This document shows positions 1 through 8,116 of a stretch of DNA of 19,543 nucleotides, piece by piece; positions within the stretch are counted from its first letter, which is position 1; the number at the start of each line of letters is the position of its first letter. Source of the DNA: an uncultured Actinomycetes bacterium (lineage in GTDB: Bacteria > Actinomycetota > Actinomycetes > Nanopelagicales > Nanopelagicaceae); assembly GCA_903832395.1 (NCBI GenBank), contig CAILBF010000095.1, positions 1-19,543 on the forward strand, read 5' to 3'. Below the pieces are notes generated by a model. That model did no database searches, was not told the DNA's origin, and saw only the letters and a program-made list of their open reading frames with translations. Position numbers and translations under genes: made by a program.

Positions 1-1
1 A

Positions 2-403
2 CCAAATGCCGTATTTGTTGGCTATCAAAGCGGTGAGCAACTGGCCCGTTATTACGCATCGCTGGATATCTTTGTACATACCGGTAAGCATGAGACTTTC
101 TGCCAATCGATTCAGGAGGCGCTTGCTTCGGGTGTTCCAGTAATTGCTCCCAACACGGGTGGTCCAACGGATTTAGTTAATCATGGATGGACCGGCTACT
201 TAATCGATACTGCCAACTCTTTAGCATTGAGCAAGAGCGTGACAGAGATTCTCAATAACCCAGATCATCATTTCATGCGCATTCGTGCTAGAGAGTCGGT
301 CATCGATCGCACATGGAATTTAGTAAACCGCCAACTTATCGGCCACTACCAAGAACTAATTTCCGACCGTGTACTCACAATCGAGGGAGAAAAGGTCGCA
401 TGA
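2..403 (+). CDS. GT4 mannosyltransferase (MgtA/PimB-like), 3' part only
   Basis: The open frame enters from the left edge and ends at TGA 401-403, giving the last 133 residues of a GT-B fold glycosyltransferase of family GT4. The visible C-terminal Rossmann half contains the run YASLDIFVHTGKHETFCQ, then QEALASGVPVIAPNTGGP and DLV. This carries the GT4 E-x7-E motif that contacts the sugar nucleotide. From memory of the family, the HTG..ETFCQ..QEALASGVPV..P..GGP pattern closely matches actinobacterial GDP-mannose-dependent alpha-mannosyltransferases (MgtA, PimB'), which build phosphatidylinositol mannosides or glycolipids at the inner face of the membrane. The donor and acceptor are inferred only. 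The N-terminal acceptor-binding half is outside the window. The stop overlaps the start of the next gene (ATGA), so the two are translationally coupled. Confidence 0.9.
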   Translation, partial: PNAVFVGYQSGEQLARYYASLDIFVHTGKHETFCQSIQEALASGVPVIAPNTGGPTDLVNHGWTGYLIDTANSLALSKSVTEILNNPDHHFMRIRARESVIDRTWNLVNRQLIGHYQELISDRVLTIEGEKVA

Positions 404-1554
404 AAATCGTACATATCGCTAACTTTTACGGCCCCAAATCTGGTGGGATCCGTACAACGCTGCACGAGCTCGGCGCTGGATACATCGCCAAAGGCCATGA
501 GTTTACTTATATCGTTCCAGGTACCGGTTTGTTCTGCGAAGAGACTCCCGATGGCCGCAAAATAACCGTCCCATCTTTTGAACTTCCATTCAGCGGTGGA
601 TATCGCATCATCCGAAACAACAGTCAAATCAAACGATTACTCATCACTCTAATGCCTGATGTCTTAGAGATCTCTGACAGGTTCACTCTCTCAGGTATCG
701 GCAAGTGGGCCGGTCAGCGTAAGATCAAAACGGCAGTCTTTAGTCATGAAACGCTAGTCGGTTTAGCGGCGCATTACTTTCCATTTCCCCTTACTTCCCT
801 TATTGACTGGCACAACCGGCGATTAGCGAAGCGTTTCGACATCGTCATTGCCACGACTGCATTTGCAGCTCGCGAATTTGAAAAGTTGGAGATCACTAAT
901 TTAGTGCGAGTGCCATTGGGAGTTAATCTTGAAACTTTTAGCCCGTTCAAACGCGATGAGGCTTTAAGAAGTGTGTTGCTCAAAGGTGGCCAGACTCTAC
1001 TCGTGCATTGTGGCCGCCTCTCGCGAGAGAAGAATCCAGCACGCTCCATTGAGACATTAGAGATTCTTCTTCAACGCGGGGTCAACGCCCGTTTAATCTA
1101 TGTCGGAATCGGTCCACTCTTTAAAAAACTGCGAGAGCGTTCTAAAGATTTGCCGGTCACTTTCCTTGGCTATATCGCCGACCGTGACAAAGTTTCACAG
1201 ATACTTGCATCGGCCGATGTTTCATTAGCACCCGGCCCAATTGAGACCTTCTGTCTTGCAGCATTGGAATCACTTGCCTCAGGCACTCCGGTAGTTGCAT
1301 CAAATACAAGTGCTGTCGGTGAATACCTGCTCTTAGATGCAATTGAGCCCGTTGGCGCAATTGCCAATAACAATCCGAAGTCTTTTGCCGATGCGATTGA
1401 GTCGGTCATTGAGATGAGAAAGAATAATCGAGGTTTGGCATCTGCATGCCAGCACCAAGCTGAAAACTTTCCCTGGAGCTCAACGATCTCTCTAATGCTT
1501 ACTTTGCACGGTGATTCCTTTCAAGGCTCAACTAAGCGATTGCGAGTGGCATAA
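400..1554 (+). CDS. GT4 family glycosyltransferase
   Basis: This is a complete 384-residue GT-B glycosyltransferase. I place the start at ATG 400, overlapping the previous stop by 4 bases. An AAAGG ribosome site sits just before it, and the protein then opens with MKIVHIANFYGPKSGGIRT, the usual GT4 N-terminal strand and glycine loop. A longer reading frame back to 313 would only translate the upstream gene out of frame. The C-terminal half has GRLSREKN (residues 205-212; K211 is the usual phosphate-binding lysine) and the E-x7-E pair E282/E290 in IETFCLAALE, followed by SLASGTPVVAS. It probably transfers a sugar, plausibly mannose, to a lipid or surface glycan, working with the neighbouring mannosyltransferase. 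The exact substrate cannot be read from the sequence. It lacks a signal peptide, so it is cytosolic or peripheral to the membrane. Confidence 0.9.
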   Translation: MKIVHIANFYGPKSGGIRTTLHELGAGYIAKGHEFTYIVPGTGLFCEETPDGRKITVPSFELPFSGGYRIIRNNSQIKRLLITLMPDVLEISDRFTLSGIGKWAGQRKIKTAVFSHETLVGLAAHYFPFPLTSLIDWHNRRLAKRFDIVIATTAFAAREFEKLEITNLVRVPLGVNLETFSPFKRDEALRSVLLKGGQTLLVHCGRLSREKNPARSIETLEILLQRGVNARLIYVGIGPLFKKLRERSKDLPVTFLGYIADRDKVSQILASADVSLAPGPIETFCLAALESLASGTPVVASNTSAVGEYLLLDAIEPVGAIANNNPKSFADAIESVIEMRKNNRGLASACQHQAENFPWSSTISLMLTLHGDSFQGSTKRLRVA

Positions 1555-2400
1555 ATGAGAGTCGCTACCTTTGTAATTCTCGGAGATAGCGCTGCGGCTG
1601 GAACGGGAGATGCCGATAAGAATGGCGCCCTACGCGGTTGGTCTTACTACTTAGCTAAGCATTTTAATGAGCCGCTTATCTATGCCAATCTCTCACGGCC
1701 AGGTGCTCAATCGACAGAGGTCTTAGTTGACCAACTTCCAAAGGCGCTAAATCTTGAGCCGACACTGACTGCAGTTATTGTTGGCGGAAATGATGCTTTA
1801 CGAAATGGCTTTAGCCCCGATGTGTTGCGCCAGAATCTTCGCCATACTTTGAAAGCTTTGCGTGAATGTGGTTCAGAGATAATGCTCCTGCAACTTCATG
1901 AGCCAACAAAGATCGCTCCCTTACCAAAAACATTAGGGGTTGTTCTTAACCGACGAATAGAATCGGTCAACACCGTTGTGCGTGCGGTCGGTGCCGAGTT
2001 TGGCGCACATGTTTTAGCGGTGCGAGATATCCCTGACATCTACGATAGAAAACGTTGGCACGTTGATCGCATGCATCCTTCAAAGTTTGGTCATCAGATT
2101 CTGGCGCAGAATTTCCGAGATCTACTCACACCCCGATGGGATATCTCAGCCGTTACCATTGATCCAGTTACTGAACGTGCTCGTAAGGATTCACTTCTTT
2201 GGATGCTCAGACATGCAACTCCATGGTTTATCAAGCGGAGCGTCGATTTATTGCCTGCTGCACTTCTTCTCGTTTTGGGCGAGTATTGTCGGATTTTGAC
2301 TAAGCGTGAAAGGAATACGCAGGCAGTCTTATATTTTCCTGAGTTCGTCAATTATCGCGAGGCGGGGATTGCACAGGTTCTAGAGGAGCGAGTGTCGTAA
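1555..2400 (+). CDS. SGNH/GDSL-family hydrolase
   Basis: This 281-residue protein has the SGNH hydrolase blocks: GDS with nucleophile S12 (block I), GGND with N79 (block III) and DRMHP with D171 and H174 (block V). Such enzymes remove or transfer acyl groups on lipids or sugars. The natural substrate here is unknown. The first 200 residues hold the catalytic domain and there is no export signal. The C-terminal part, around residues 215-255, is strongly hydrophobic to amphipathic (PWFIKRSVDLLPAALLLVLG), so the enzyme may attach to the inner membrane face. The ATG follows directly on the TAA of the glycosyltransferase, with no gap. That makes this the third gene of one operon and suggests it modifies or edits the glycolipid the transferases make, which is inference from context. 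Confidence 0.85.
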   Translation: MRVATFVILGDSAAAGTGDADKNGALRGWSYYLAKHFNEPLIYANLSRPGAQSTEVLVDQLPKALNLEPTLTAVIVGGNDALRNGFSPDVLRQNLRHTLKALRECGSEIMLLQLHEPTKIAPLPKTLGVVLNRRIESVNTVVRAVGAEFGAHVLAVRDIPDIYDRKRWHVDRMHPSKFGHQILAQNFRDLLTPRWDISAVTIDPVTERARKDSLLWMLRHATPWFIKRSVDLLPAALLLVLGEYCRILTKRERNTQAVLYFPEFVNYREAGIAQVLEERVS

Positions 2401-2437
2401 TTAGTAATTAATTCGCTAAACAGGGCAGAATTGCCAG

Positions 2438-4549
2438 GTGCTTCCTGCAGATCCCAGAACCCTTGGCGCCACCGTTACCGATGGCGGAACAAACTTTGCC
2501 GTCTGGTCCAACGCCGCCGATGCAGTTGAGCTATGCCTATTTAATGAGGTCAACGGAGCGTTAGTTGAAACCCGCTTTGCTATGTCGCATCGAAATGGAC
2601 CGATTTGGCATGGATATTTAGCCGGGGTCAGGCCAGGCCAGCGTTATGGATATCGGGTCTATGGCCCATGGTCACCTGAACATGGTGTTCGATTTAACGA
2701 TGCCAAACTATTAATCGATCCATATACGCATTTATTGGTCGGTGACCTCTCTTATGTTGCCGAGATTTACGGTCATGTTGCAATTGATGGAACGGGTGCT
2801 GGTGATCTCTCTTTGCGCGATGATCGCGACAGCGCAGGCTTTACTCCTTACTCCGTTGTAACCGATCACAGAGTGCGCGAAGTGCATCGACCGCTAATCC
2901 CATGGGCAAAGACCGTTATTTATGAGGCACACGTCCAGGGATTAACAGCAAAGAATTTAGCAATAGCCGAACATGAACGCGGCACGTACAAGGCGTTAGG
3001 TCATGCGAGCACTATCGCCCATTTGAAATCATTAGGCGTTACAGCTTTGGAGCTTTTGCCTATCGCTACTTCATTAACTGAACCGGCGATATATGCACGA
3101 GGGAGGAAGAACTATTGGGGTTATAACTCAATCGCCTTTAGTGCGCCTCATTCAGCGTATGCATCAAGTGATGACCCGATTACTGAACTGCAATGGTCGA
3201 TAGATCAATTACATAACGCTGGCATCGAGGTGATTCTAGATGTTGTCTATAACCACACTGCCGAGGGTGGAGTTGGTGGACCAACATTGTCATACAAAGG
3301 TATCGATAATAAGGCTTACTATCGCCATGACGGTCGAGGTAACTATGTCGATGTGACAGGTTGCGGAAATACTTTTGCGGCAAGTAATCCTCACTCGGTA
3401 CGCCACATTATTGATTCGCTGCGATGGTGGACTGAAGTTATAGGCGTTGATGGCTTTCGATTCGATTTAGCAACCGCCCTGTACACAAGTCAAAGCGCCT
3501 TTAATTCCTCATTAATGACGGCAATCGAATCTGATTCAGTGTTGCGCAATTTTAAAATGATTGCAGAGCCTTGGGATGTCACTCGCTATTCCCTCGGTGA
3601 TTTTCCGCATCCCTGGCGGGAATGGAACGATGTCTATCGAGATTCAGTACGCCAGTTTTGGCTCGGTGATCTTGAGCGCGGCTTCGGCGAAGGTGTATCC
3701 GATATTGCCAACAGTATTAGCGGCTCGAGTTCGATTTTTTACTATCGCGGTCCAACTTCATCTATTAATTTCATTGCAGCCCATGATGGCTTTACCTTGC
3801 ATGACATGGTGACCTATAACGAGAAAAATAATGCGGCGAACAGTGAAAATAACGCCGATGGAAGTGATTCCAACAGATCCTGGAACCTAGGTGTTGAAGG
3901 TGAAAGTGATAACAATGAAATTCAGGCAACACGTCACCAGATAAAGAAATCGATGTTGGCAACATTATTGCTCTCCTCAGGGGTTCCAATGCTCAATATG
4001 GGCGATGAAGTTAGTCGAACTCAAGGTGGTTCCAACAATGCATATTCGCTTCCGCTTGAATTTACTGATGAAAGCGAGGCAAGCTTTCATGGCGGTTGGG
4101 CCCTTCCCTGGGATTTAACGCCAGAGGCGGCAGATATTTTGGCCACTGTTCAGACACTGTCGAATATTCGGCGCACATATTTAGCCGATGCTGCATCCGA
4201 GTTCTTTACCGGCATTGTTGATCAAGGAACCAAACGAAAAGATATTGCTTGGTTTTCACTCGGTGGTCGCGAAATGAGCGATACCCACTGGGCTGATGAA
4301 GAGAAACGAAGTATCACTGTCTTAGTTGAGGCCGATCCAGTTCGCGGTTTATTGCTCTTAATGAACTCATCTACTAGTGAAACTGTTTTCACTCTCCCTG
4401 ATCAACAATGGGGCGAAACATTTCGATGCATATTTGATGCAAGTCAAGACGTACTCACATATGAGCCCATGATCGCCGCACCAGGCTCGAAGATTTCTGT
4501 GCCAAAACACACTACGCAGGTCTGGCTAGTCTCTCGTACTAGGCAGTAA
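2438..4549 (+). CDS. glgX: Glycogen debranching enzyme GlgX
   Basis: GlgX hydrolyses alpha-1,6 branch points of glycogen limit dextrin in the cytosol. The 703 residues match the family length of about 650-720. An N-terminal CBM48 domain opens with LGATVTDGGTNFAVWS, then comes the GH13 barrel with YEAHVQGLT, DVVYNH (region I), GFRFD with nucleophile D343 (region II), AEPWD with acid/base E377 (region III) and AAHD with D450 (region IV). The isoamylase/GlgX hallmark FTLHDMVTYNEKNN follows. A small beta domain ends the protein. The start is GTG 2438 with AGGG about 10 bases upstream, and translation begins almost directly at the CBM48 strand. It lies 37 bases after the SGNH gene and 29 before fabD, and could be read through from the envelope operon. 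Its role is storage-carbon turnover. Confidence 0.95.
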   Translation: MLPADPRTLGATVTDGGTNFAVWSNAADAVELCLFNEVNGALVETRFAMSHRNGPIWHGYLAGVRPGQRYGYRVYGPWSPEHGVRFNDAKLLIDPYTHLLVGDLSYVAEIYGHVAIDGTGAGDLSLRDDRDSAGFTPYSVVTDHRVREVHRPLIPWAKTVIYEAHVQGLTAKNLAIAEHERGTYKALGHASTIAHLKSLGVTALELLPIATSLTEPAIYARGRKNYWGYNSIAFSAPHSAYASSDDPITELQWSIDQLHNAGIEVILDVVYNHTAEGGVGGPTLSYKGIDNKAYYRHDGRGNYVDVTGCGNTFAASNPHSVRHIIDSLRWWTEVIGVDGFRFDLATALYTSQSAFNSSLMTAIESDSVLRNFKMIAEPWDVTRYSLGDFPHPWREWNDVYRDSVRQFWLGDLERGFGEGVSDIANSISGSSSIFYYRGPTSSINFIAAHDGFTLHDMVTYNEKNNAANSENNADGSDSNRSWNLGVEGESDNNEIQATRHQIKKSMLATLLLSSGVPMLNMGDEVSRTQGGSNNAYSLPLEFTDESEASFHGGWALPWDLTPEAADILATVQTLSNIRRTYLADAASEFFTGIVDQGTKRKDIAWFSLGGREMSDTHWADEEKRSITVLVEADPVRGLLLLMNSSTSETVFTLPDQQWGETFRCIFDASQDVLTYEPMIAAPGSKISVPKHTTQVWLVSRTRQ

Positions 4550-4563
4550 ATGCAGTTGACGAG

Positions 4564-4569
4564 TAATAT
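4564..4569 (+). promoter_or_regulatory. Candidate -10 box for fabD (near-leaderless)
   Basis: TAATAT lies 9 bases before the fabD ATG in the 29-base gap after glgX, and no convincing ribosome-binding site exists there. With normal spacing the transcript would start about 3 bases before the ATG, giving an essentially leaderless message for the fatty-acid operon. No good -35 box is visible at 17 bases, so this remains a candidate. Confidence 0.4.
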
Positions 4570-4578
4570 CTAACAATC

Positions 4579-5487
4579 ATGTTGGCACTCATAGCACCCG
4601 GTCAGGGTTCACAAACTCCAGGAATGCTCAACTCTTGGATTGAAGATCCGACATCAAAGAGTTTGTTGGAAAAGTGGTCGGCAGATATTGATTTAGATCT
4701 CGTGCGCCTTGGAACAACGGCCGAGGCCGATGAGATAAAAGATACGGCCAATGCCCAACCACTTATCGTTGCCACCTCTTTATTAGCAGCCCACGTACTT
4801 GGTATTAAAGAATATGCAGTTGTCTCTGGTCACTCAGTCGGCGAACTCGCTGCCGCAGCACTAAGCGGTGCTATCAGCGAGTCAGATGCACTACGTCTTG
4901 TTCGCACTCGTGGAATCGAAATGGCAAAAGCGGCCGCAACAAAACCTGCTGGAATGTCGGCTGTTCTCGGTGGTGATCGAAGCGAAGTCCTCGCGGCTAT
5001 TGAATCTTTATCGTTGGTCGCCGCAAATGACAACGGAGCAGGTCAGATAGTGGCAGCTGGAGATCTAACTGCTCTTGCCGCTCTTGCCGAAAACCCACCA
5101 GCGGGTGCACGAGTTCGTGCTTTGGCTGTTGCCGGTGCATTTCATACCTCTTATATGTCATCGGCTGTTGCACCACTAAGTGACTTGGCTGCCAGCATTA
5201 GCGTTCATCCACCGTTGATCCCTTTTATCTCGAATAAAGATGGTGCACTCGTTAGATCCGGCAGTGAAATCGTGGCCCGAATCGTTAATCAAATCGCAAA
5301 CCCCGTTCGCTGGGATCTATGTATGCAGGCGTTGAAAACAATGGGAATCACGGGTGTCATTGAATTGCCACCGGCCGGGACTCTGGTTGGCTTGCTCAAG
5401 CGCGCAGTGCCCGACATTGAAAACTTCGCGTTAAAAAGCGCACTCGACCTAGATGCTGCTCGCGAATTCGCAGGAAGGCACCAATGA
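4579..5487 (+). CDS. fabD: Malonyl-CoA:ACP acyltransferase FabD
   Basis: FabD moves the malonyl group from malonyl-CoA to the phosphopantetheine of ACP, the entry step of type II fatty-acid synthesis. The 302-residue protein has the early GQGSQ loop (residues 8-12), the GHSVGE nucleophile elbow with S86, and AFHTSYM with the catalytic H189. The final part NPVRWDLCMQAL and ELPPAGTLVGL is typical of the family's C-terminal segment. It is the first gene of the fab operon, and its TGA overlaps the fabH ATG by 4 bases. It may be expressed from its own promoter (TAATAT at 4564). The length is normal and nothing looks damaged. Confidence 0.96.
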   Translation: MLALIAPGQGSQTPGMLNSWIEDPTSKSLLEKWSADIDLDLVRLGTTAEADEIKDTANAQPLIVATSLLAAHVLGIKEYAVVSGHSVGELAAAALSGAISESDALRLVRTRGIEMAKAAATKPAGMSAVLGGDRSEVLAAIESLSLVAANDNGAGQIVAAGDLTALAALAENPPAGARVRALAVAGAFHTSYMSSAVAPLSDLAASISVHPPLIPFISNKDGALVRSGSEIVARIVNQIANPVRWDLCMQALKTMGITGVIELPPAGTLVGLLKRAVPDIENFALKSALDLDAAREFAGRHQ

Positions 5488-6503
5488 GTATAAAACTTCC
5501 CGACATGGGCAATAGTCGGATTCTCTCTGTCGGTTCTTACCGGCCCAAGCGCCTAGTTCCTAATAGCGAGATCGTTGATTTGATTGACTCAAATGATGAG
5601 TGGATTCAACAACGCACTGGTATTCAAAGCCGTCGCTTTGCTGGCCCTGATGAAACAATAATTACGATGGCGCAAGCTGCAAGTGAAAGCGCCCTGCTTC
5701 GTGCAAAATTAACGATAGCCGATATTGACACAGTAATTGTGGCAACGATTACATATCCAGTTCAAGCACCTAGTGCGGCAACCGACTTAGTAAGAGTATT
5801 AGGCAATCCAAAAATTGCAGCCTTTGATATTAGCGCGGCCTGCGCTGGCTTTTGCTATGGCGTTGCGATGGCCAGCGATTTAGTTCGCGCTGGAACATCT
5901 AAAAATGTTTTAGTCGTTGGCGTTGAAAAGCTTTCAGATTTTCTTGATCCGACCGACCGTGGAACCGCATTTATTTTTGGTGATGGGGCAGGCGCCGTCA
6001 TTGTTGGAGGAAGCGTTGAGCCTCTCATTGGTCCTTCGGTATGGGGATCAGATGCCGAATCGCGGGATGCTATTTCATTTAGCCCTGATTACACTGAATT
6101 TAGGAACTCGCCCGATAAGGGTGTGACCGAACTAGGCTGGCCATATATTTCCCAGCAAGGTCAAACTGTTTATCGTTGGGCTGTATTTACAGTTGGCAAG
6201 ATTGGAATAAAAGCACTTGAAGCAGCTGGTGTGCGTCCTGACGAGCTCGGTGCATTCATTCCGCATCAAGCAAATATGCGCATCATTGAGTCAATGGCTA
6301 AAGAGATTAAGATTCCTGCAAATGTTGTCATCGCCGATGATATTCGTGTCAATGGAAATACCTCAGCGGCATCGATCCCACTGGCTATGGATGCACTCTT
6401 GGAAAAACATCCCGAACTCCATGGCCAACTGGCACTTTTGATCGGTTATGGCGCAGGCCTTGTATATGCCGCTCAAGTTGTGCAATTGCCGCCTAAACCT
6501 TGA
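5484..6503 (+). CDS. fabH: Beta-ketoacyl-ACP synthase III FabH
   Basis: FabH condenses an acyl-CoA primer with malonyl-ACP to start a fatty-acid chain. All three catalytic residues of the C-H-N triad are visible: C120 in SAACAGFCYG, H261 in IPHQANMRI and N292 in VNGNTSAAS. EWIQQRTGI near residue 40 and the terminal LLIGYGAGLVYAAQ are also family hallmarks. Length is 339 residues against the usual 310-340. The start overlaps the fabD stop (ATGA) and follows AGGAAGG, a clear ribosome site. Actinobacterial FabH enzymes often accept branched primers, but nothing here allows a specificity call. Directly downstream is a 108-base gap before acpP. Confidence 0.96.
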   Translation: MSIKLPDMGNSRILSVGSYRPKRLVPNSEIVDLIDSNDEWIQQRTGIQSRRFAGPDETIITMAQAASESALLRAKLTIADIDTVIVATITYPVQAPSAATDLVRVLGNPKIAAFDISAACAGFCYGVAMASDLVRAGTSKNVLVVGVEKLSDFLDPTDRGTAFIFGDGAGAVIVGGSVEPLIGPSVWGSDAESRDAISFSPDYTEFRNSPDKGVTELGWPYISQQGQTVYRWAVFTVGKIGIKALEAAGVRPDELGAFIPHQANMRIIESMAKEIKIPANVVIADDIRVNGNTSAASIPLAMDALLEKHPELHGQLALLIGYGAGLVYAAQVVQLPPKP

Positions 6504-6551
6504 GATTTACGCCACTTAGACCCCTCAATACTCGTAAGTAAGCCGTTTTTC

Positions 6552-6570
6552 ATAGAGAATAACGCTCTAT
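6552..6570. promoter_or_regulatory. Inverted repeat upstream of acpP, possible operator
   Basis: In the 108-base fabH-acpP gap, ATAGAG and CTCTAT form a perfect 6-base inverted repeat around a 7-base centre, 41 bases before the acpP start. It is followed by TTGATTACAGT. This gap is the largest inside the fab operon and probably carries an extra promoter to raise ACP expression. I see no clear -35/-10 pair. The repeat could be an operator for a lipid regulator or an RNA hairpin. Confidence 0.3.
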
Positions 6571-6611
6571 TGATTACAGTTATGAACTCGCTAACGGATG
6601 GAATAAATAAA

Positions 6612-6860
6612 ATGGCACTTGCACAAGCTGACGTACTTGCAGGACTAAAAGAGATCGTCGAAGAAGTAGCTGGTATTCCTGCTGCATCAATCGAGATGGA
6701 TAAGAACTTCACTGAAGATTTAGAAGTTGACTCACTGAGCATGGTTGAAGTTGTCGTTGCCGCAGAAGAGCGCTTCGGAATTAAAATTCCTGACGAGGCA
6801 GTTACTGATCTCATCACCGTAGGCGATGCTGTTAATTTCATCGTCAACGCAGCTAAGTAG
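6612..6860 (+). CDS. acpP: Acyl carrier protein
   Basis: ACP carries the growing acyl chain on a 4'-phosphopantetheine arm. The 82-residue acidic four-helix protein contains the attachment motif VDSLSMVE with S41. I choose ATG 6612 because the product MALAQADVLAGLKEIVEEVAG matches the standard actinobacterial ACP start and length, and a GGATGGAA purine run lies about 7 bases upstream. In-frame ATG 6582 and TTG 6570 would add 10-14 residues outside the fold. It sits between fabH and fabF, where its partners act on it. A 20-base gap separates it from fabF. Confidence 0.95.
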   Translation: MALAQADVLAGLKEIVEEVAGIPAASIEMDKNFTEDLEVDSLSMVEVVVAAEERFGIKIPDEAVTDLITVGDAVNFIVNAAK

Positions 6861-6880
6861 TACGTAGAAAACTTCTCATC

Positions 6881-8116
6881 ATGTCAGCTCGTCGCGTAGT
6901 CGTAACCGGACTTGGTGCGACTACGCCACTAGGCGGCGACGTAGCAACCACATGGCCCGCGCTTTTAGCTGGAACCAGTGGCGTCCGATTATTAACTGAG
7001 GATTGGGCACAAACACTTCCTGTTCATTTTGCTGCACGCGTTGCAGTAGAACCAAGTGAACAGATGGAGCGCGTAGAGATGCGTCGCTTAGATAGATCCG
7101 AGCAGTTTGCCGTAATCGCATCGCGCGAGGCTTGGAAAGATGCAGGCTCTCCTGACATTGATAAAGAGCGCTTAGGCGTTGTCATTGCATCGGGTATTGG
7201 CGGCGTTACAACGCTGCTCGACCAGTACGACATTTTGCGCGAAAAAGGCGCACGCCTTGTCAGCCCACACACAGTTCCTATGTTGATGCCTAATGGACCT
7301 GCAGCAAATGTTGGTCTTGAGCTACAAGCTAAAGCAGGAGTCCATACTCCGGTGAGTGCATGCGCTTCTGGAGCTGAAGCTATTGGTTATGCCTTAGACA
7401 TGATCCGAAATAATCGCGCCGACATTGTTGTTAGCGGTGGCGTCGAAGCTGCAATCCATGCGATGCCAATGTCGGGATTTGCTGCGATGAAAGCCCTATC
7501 GACTAGAAATGATGATCCTGCACGAGCATCCCGACCATATGATTTAAATCGCGATGGTTTCGTTTTAGGTGAAGGCGGCGGAATCCTCGTTCTTGAAGAG
7601 TACGAACATGCACGTGCTCGCGGAGCCAAGATTTACTGCGAAGTATCGGGCCAAGGATTAACCTCAGATGGCTATCACATTGCCGCTCCGGACCCTGATG
7701 GTTCTGGTGTACAGCGTGCAATCAAATTCGCTCTTCGCGATGCGGGTTTAACTACTAAAGACATCGTGCATTTAAATGCCCACGCCACATCAACTCCCGC
7801 TGGCGATGTCGCCGAAGCAAATGCATTGCGCAAAGCCCTTGGCGCCGATGCAGATCACGTTGCAGTCTCTGCAACTAAGTCGATGACAGGTCACTTACTC
7901 GGTGGAGCTGGTGCGATTGAATCAGTATTTATTGTTAAGAGTTTGCAAGATCGATTAGCTCCCCCAACGATTAACATCGATGATTTAGATCCAGCCGTCA
8001 CGGTCGATGTAGTTCGCGACAAACCCCGTGCGCTACCTCAAGGTGATATCGCCGCCCTAAATGACTCATTCGGCTTTGGTGGCCACAACGTAGTATTGGT
8101 TTTTAAGAGCATATAA
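6881..8116 (+). CDS. fabF: Beta-ketoacyl-ACP synthase II FabF (KasA-like)
   Basis: FabF elongates acyl-ACP by condensation with malonyl-ACP. The 411-residue protein has the thiolase-fold catalytic triad: C161 in VSACASGAEA, H301 in NAHATSTPAGD and H338 in MTGHLLGGAGA, with the conserved lysine in ATKSMTGH (K333). SFGFGGHN near the C-terminus is the usual glycine-rich loop. ATG 6881 gives MSARRVVVTGLGATTPLG, the standard family opening. The ribosome site is weak. It starts 20 bases after acpP and its TAA abuts the accD start. Only one FabF is present, unlike the kasA-kasB pair of mycobacteria. Confidence 0.96.
   Translation: MSARRVVVTGLGATTPLGGDVATTWPALLAGTSGVRLLTEDWAQTLPVHFAARVAVEPSEQMERVEMRRLDRSEQFAVIASREAWKDAGSPDIDKERLGVVIASGIGGVTTLLDQYDILREKGARLVSPHTVPMLMPNGPAANVGLELQAKAGVHTPVSACASGAEAIGYALDMIRNNRADIVVSGGVEAAIHAMPMSGFAAMKALSTRNDDPARASRPYDLNRDGFVLGEGGGILVLEEYEHARARGAKIYCEVSGQGLTSDGYHIAAPDPDGSGVQRAIKFALRDAGLTTKDIVHLNAHATSTPAGDVAEANALRKALGADADHVAVSATKSMTGHLLGGAGAIESVFIVKSLQDRLAPPTINIDDLDPAVTVDVVRDKPRALPQGDIAALNDSFGFGGHNVVLVFKSI

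Noticed and set aside
313..399. A longer N-terminus for the second glycosyltransferase
   Set aside because: The extra 29 residues overlap the upstream gene out of frame and do not resemble a GT4 start; ATG 400 has a ribosome site and the usual opening.
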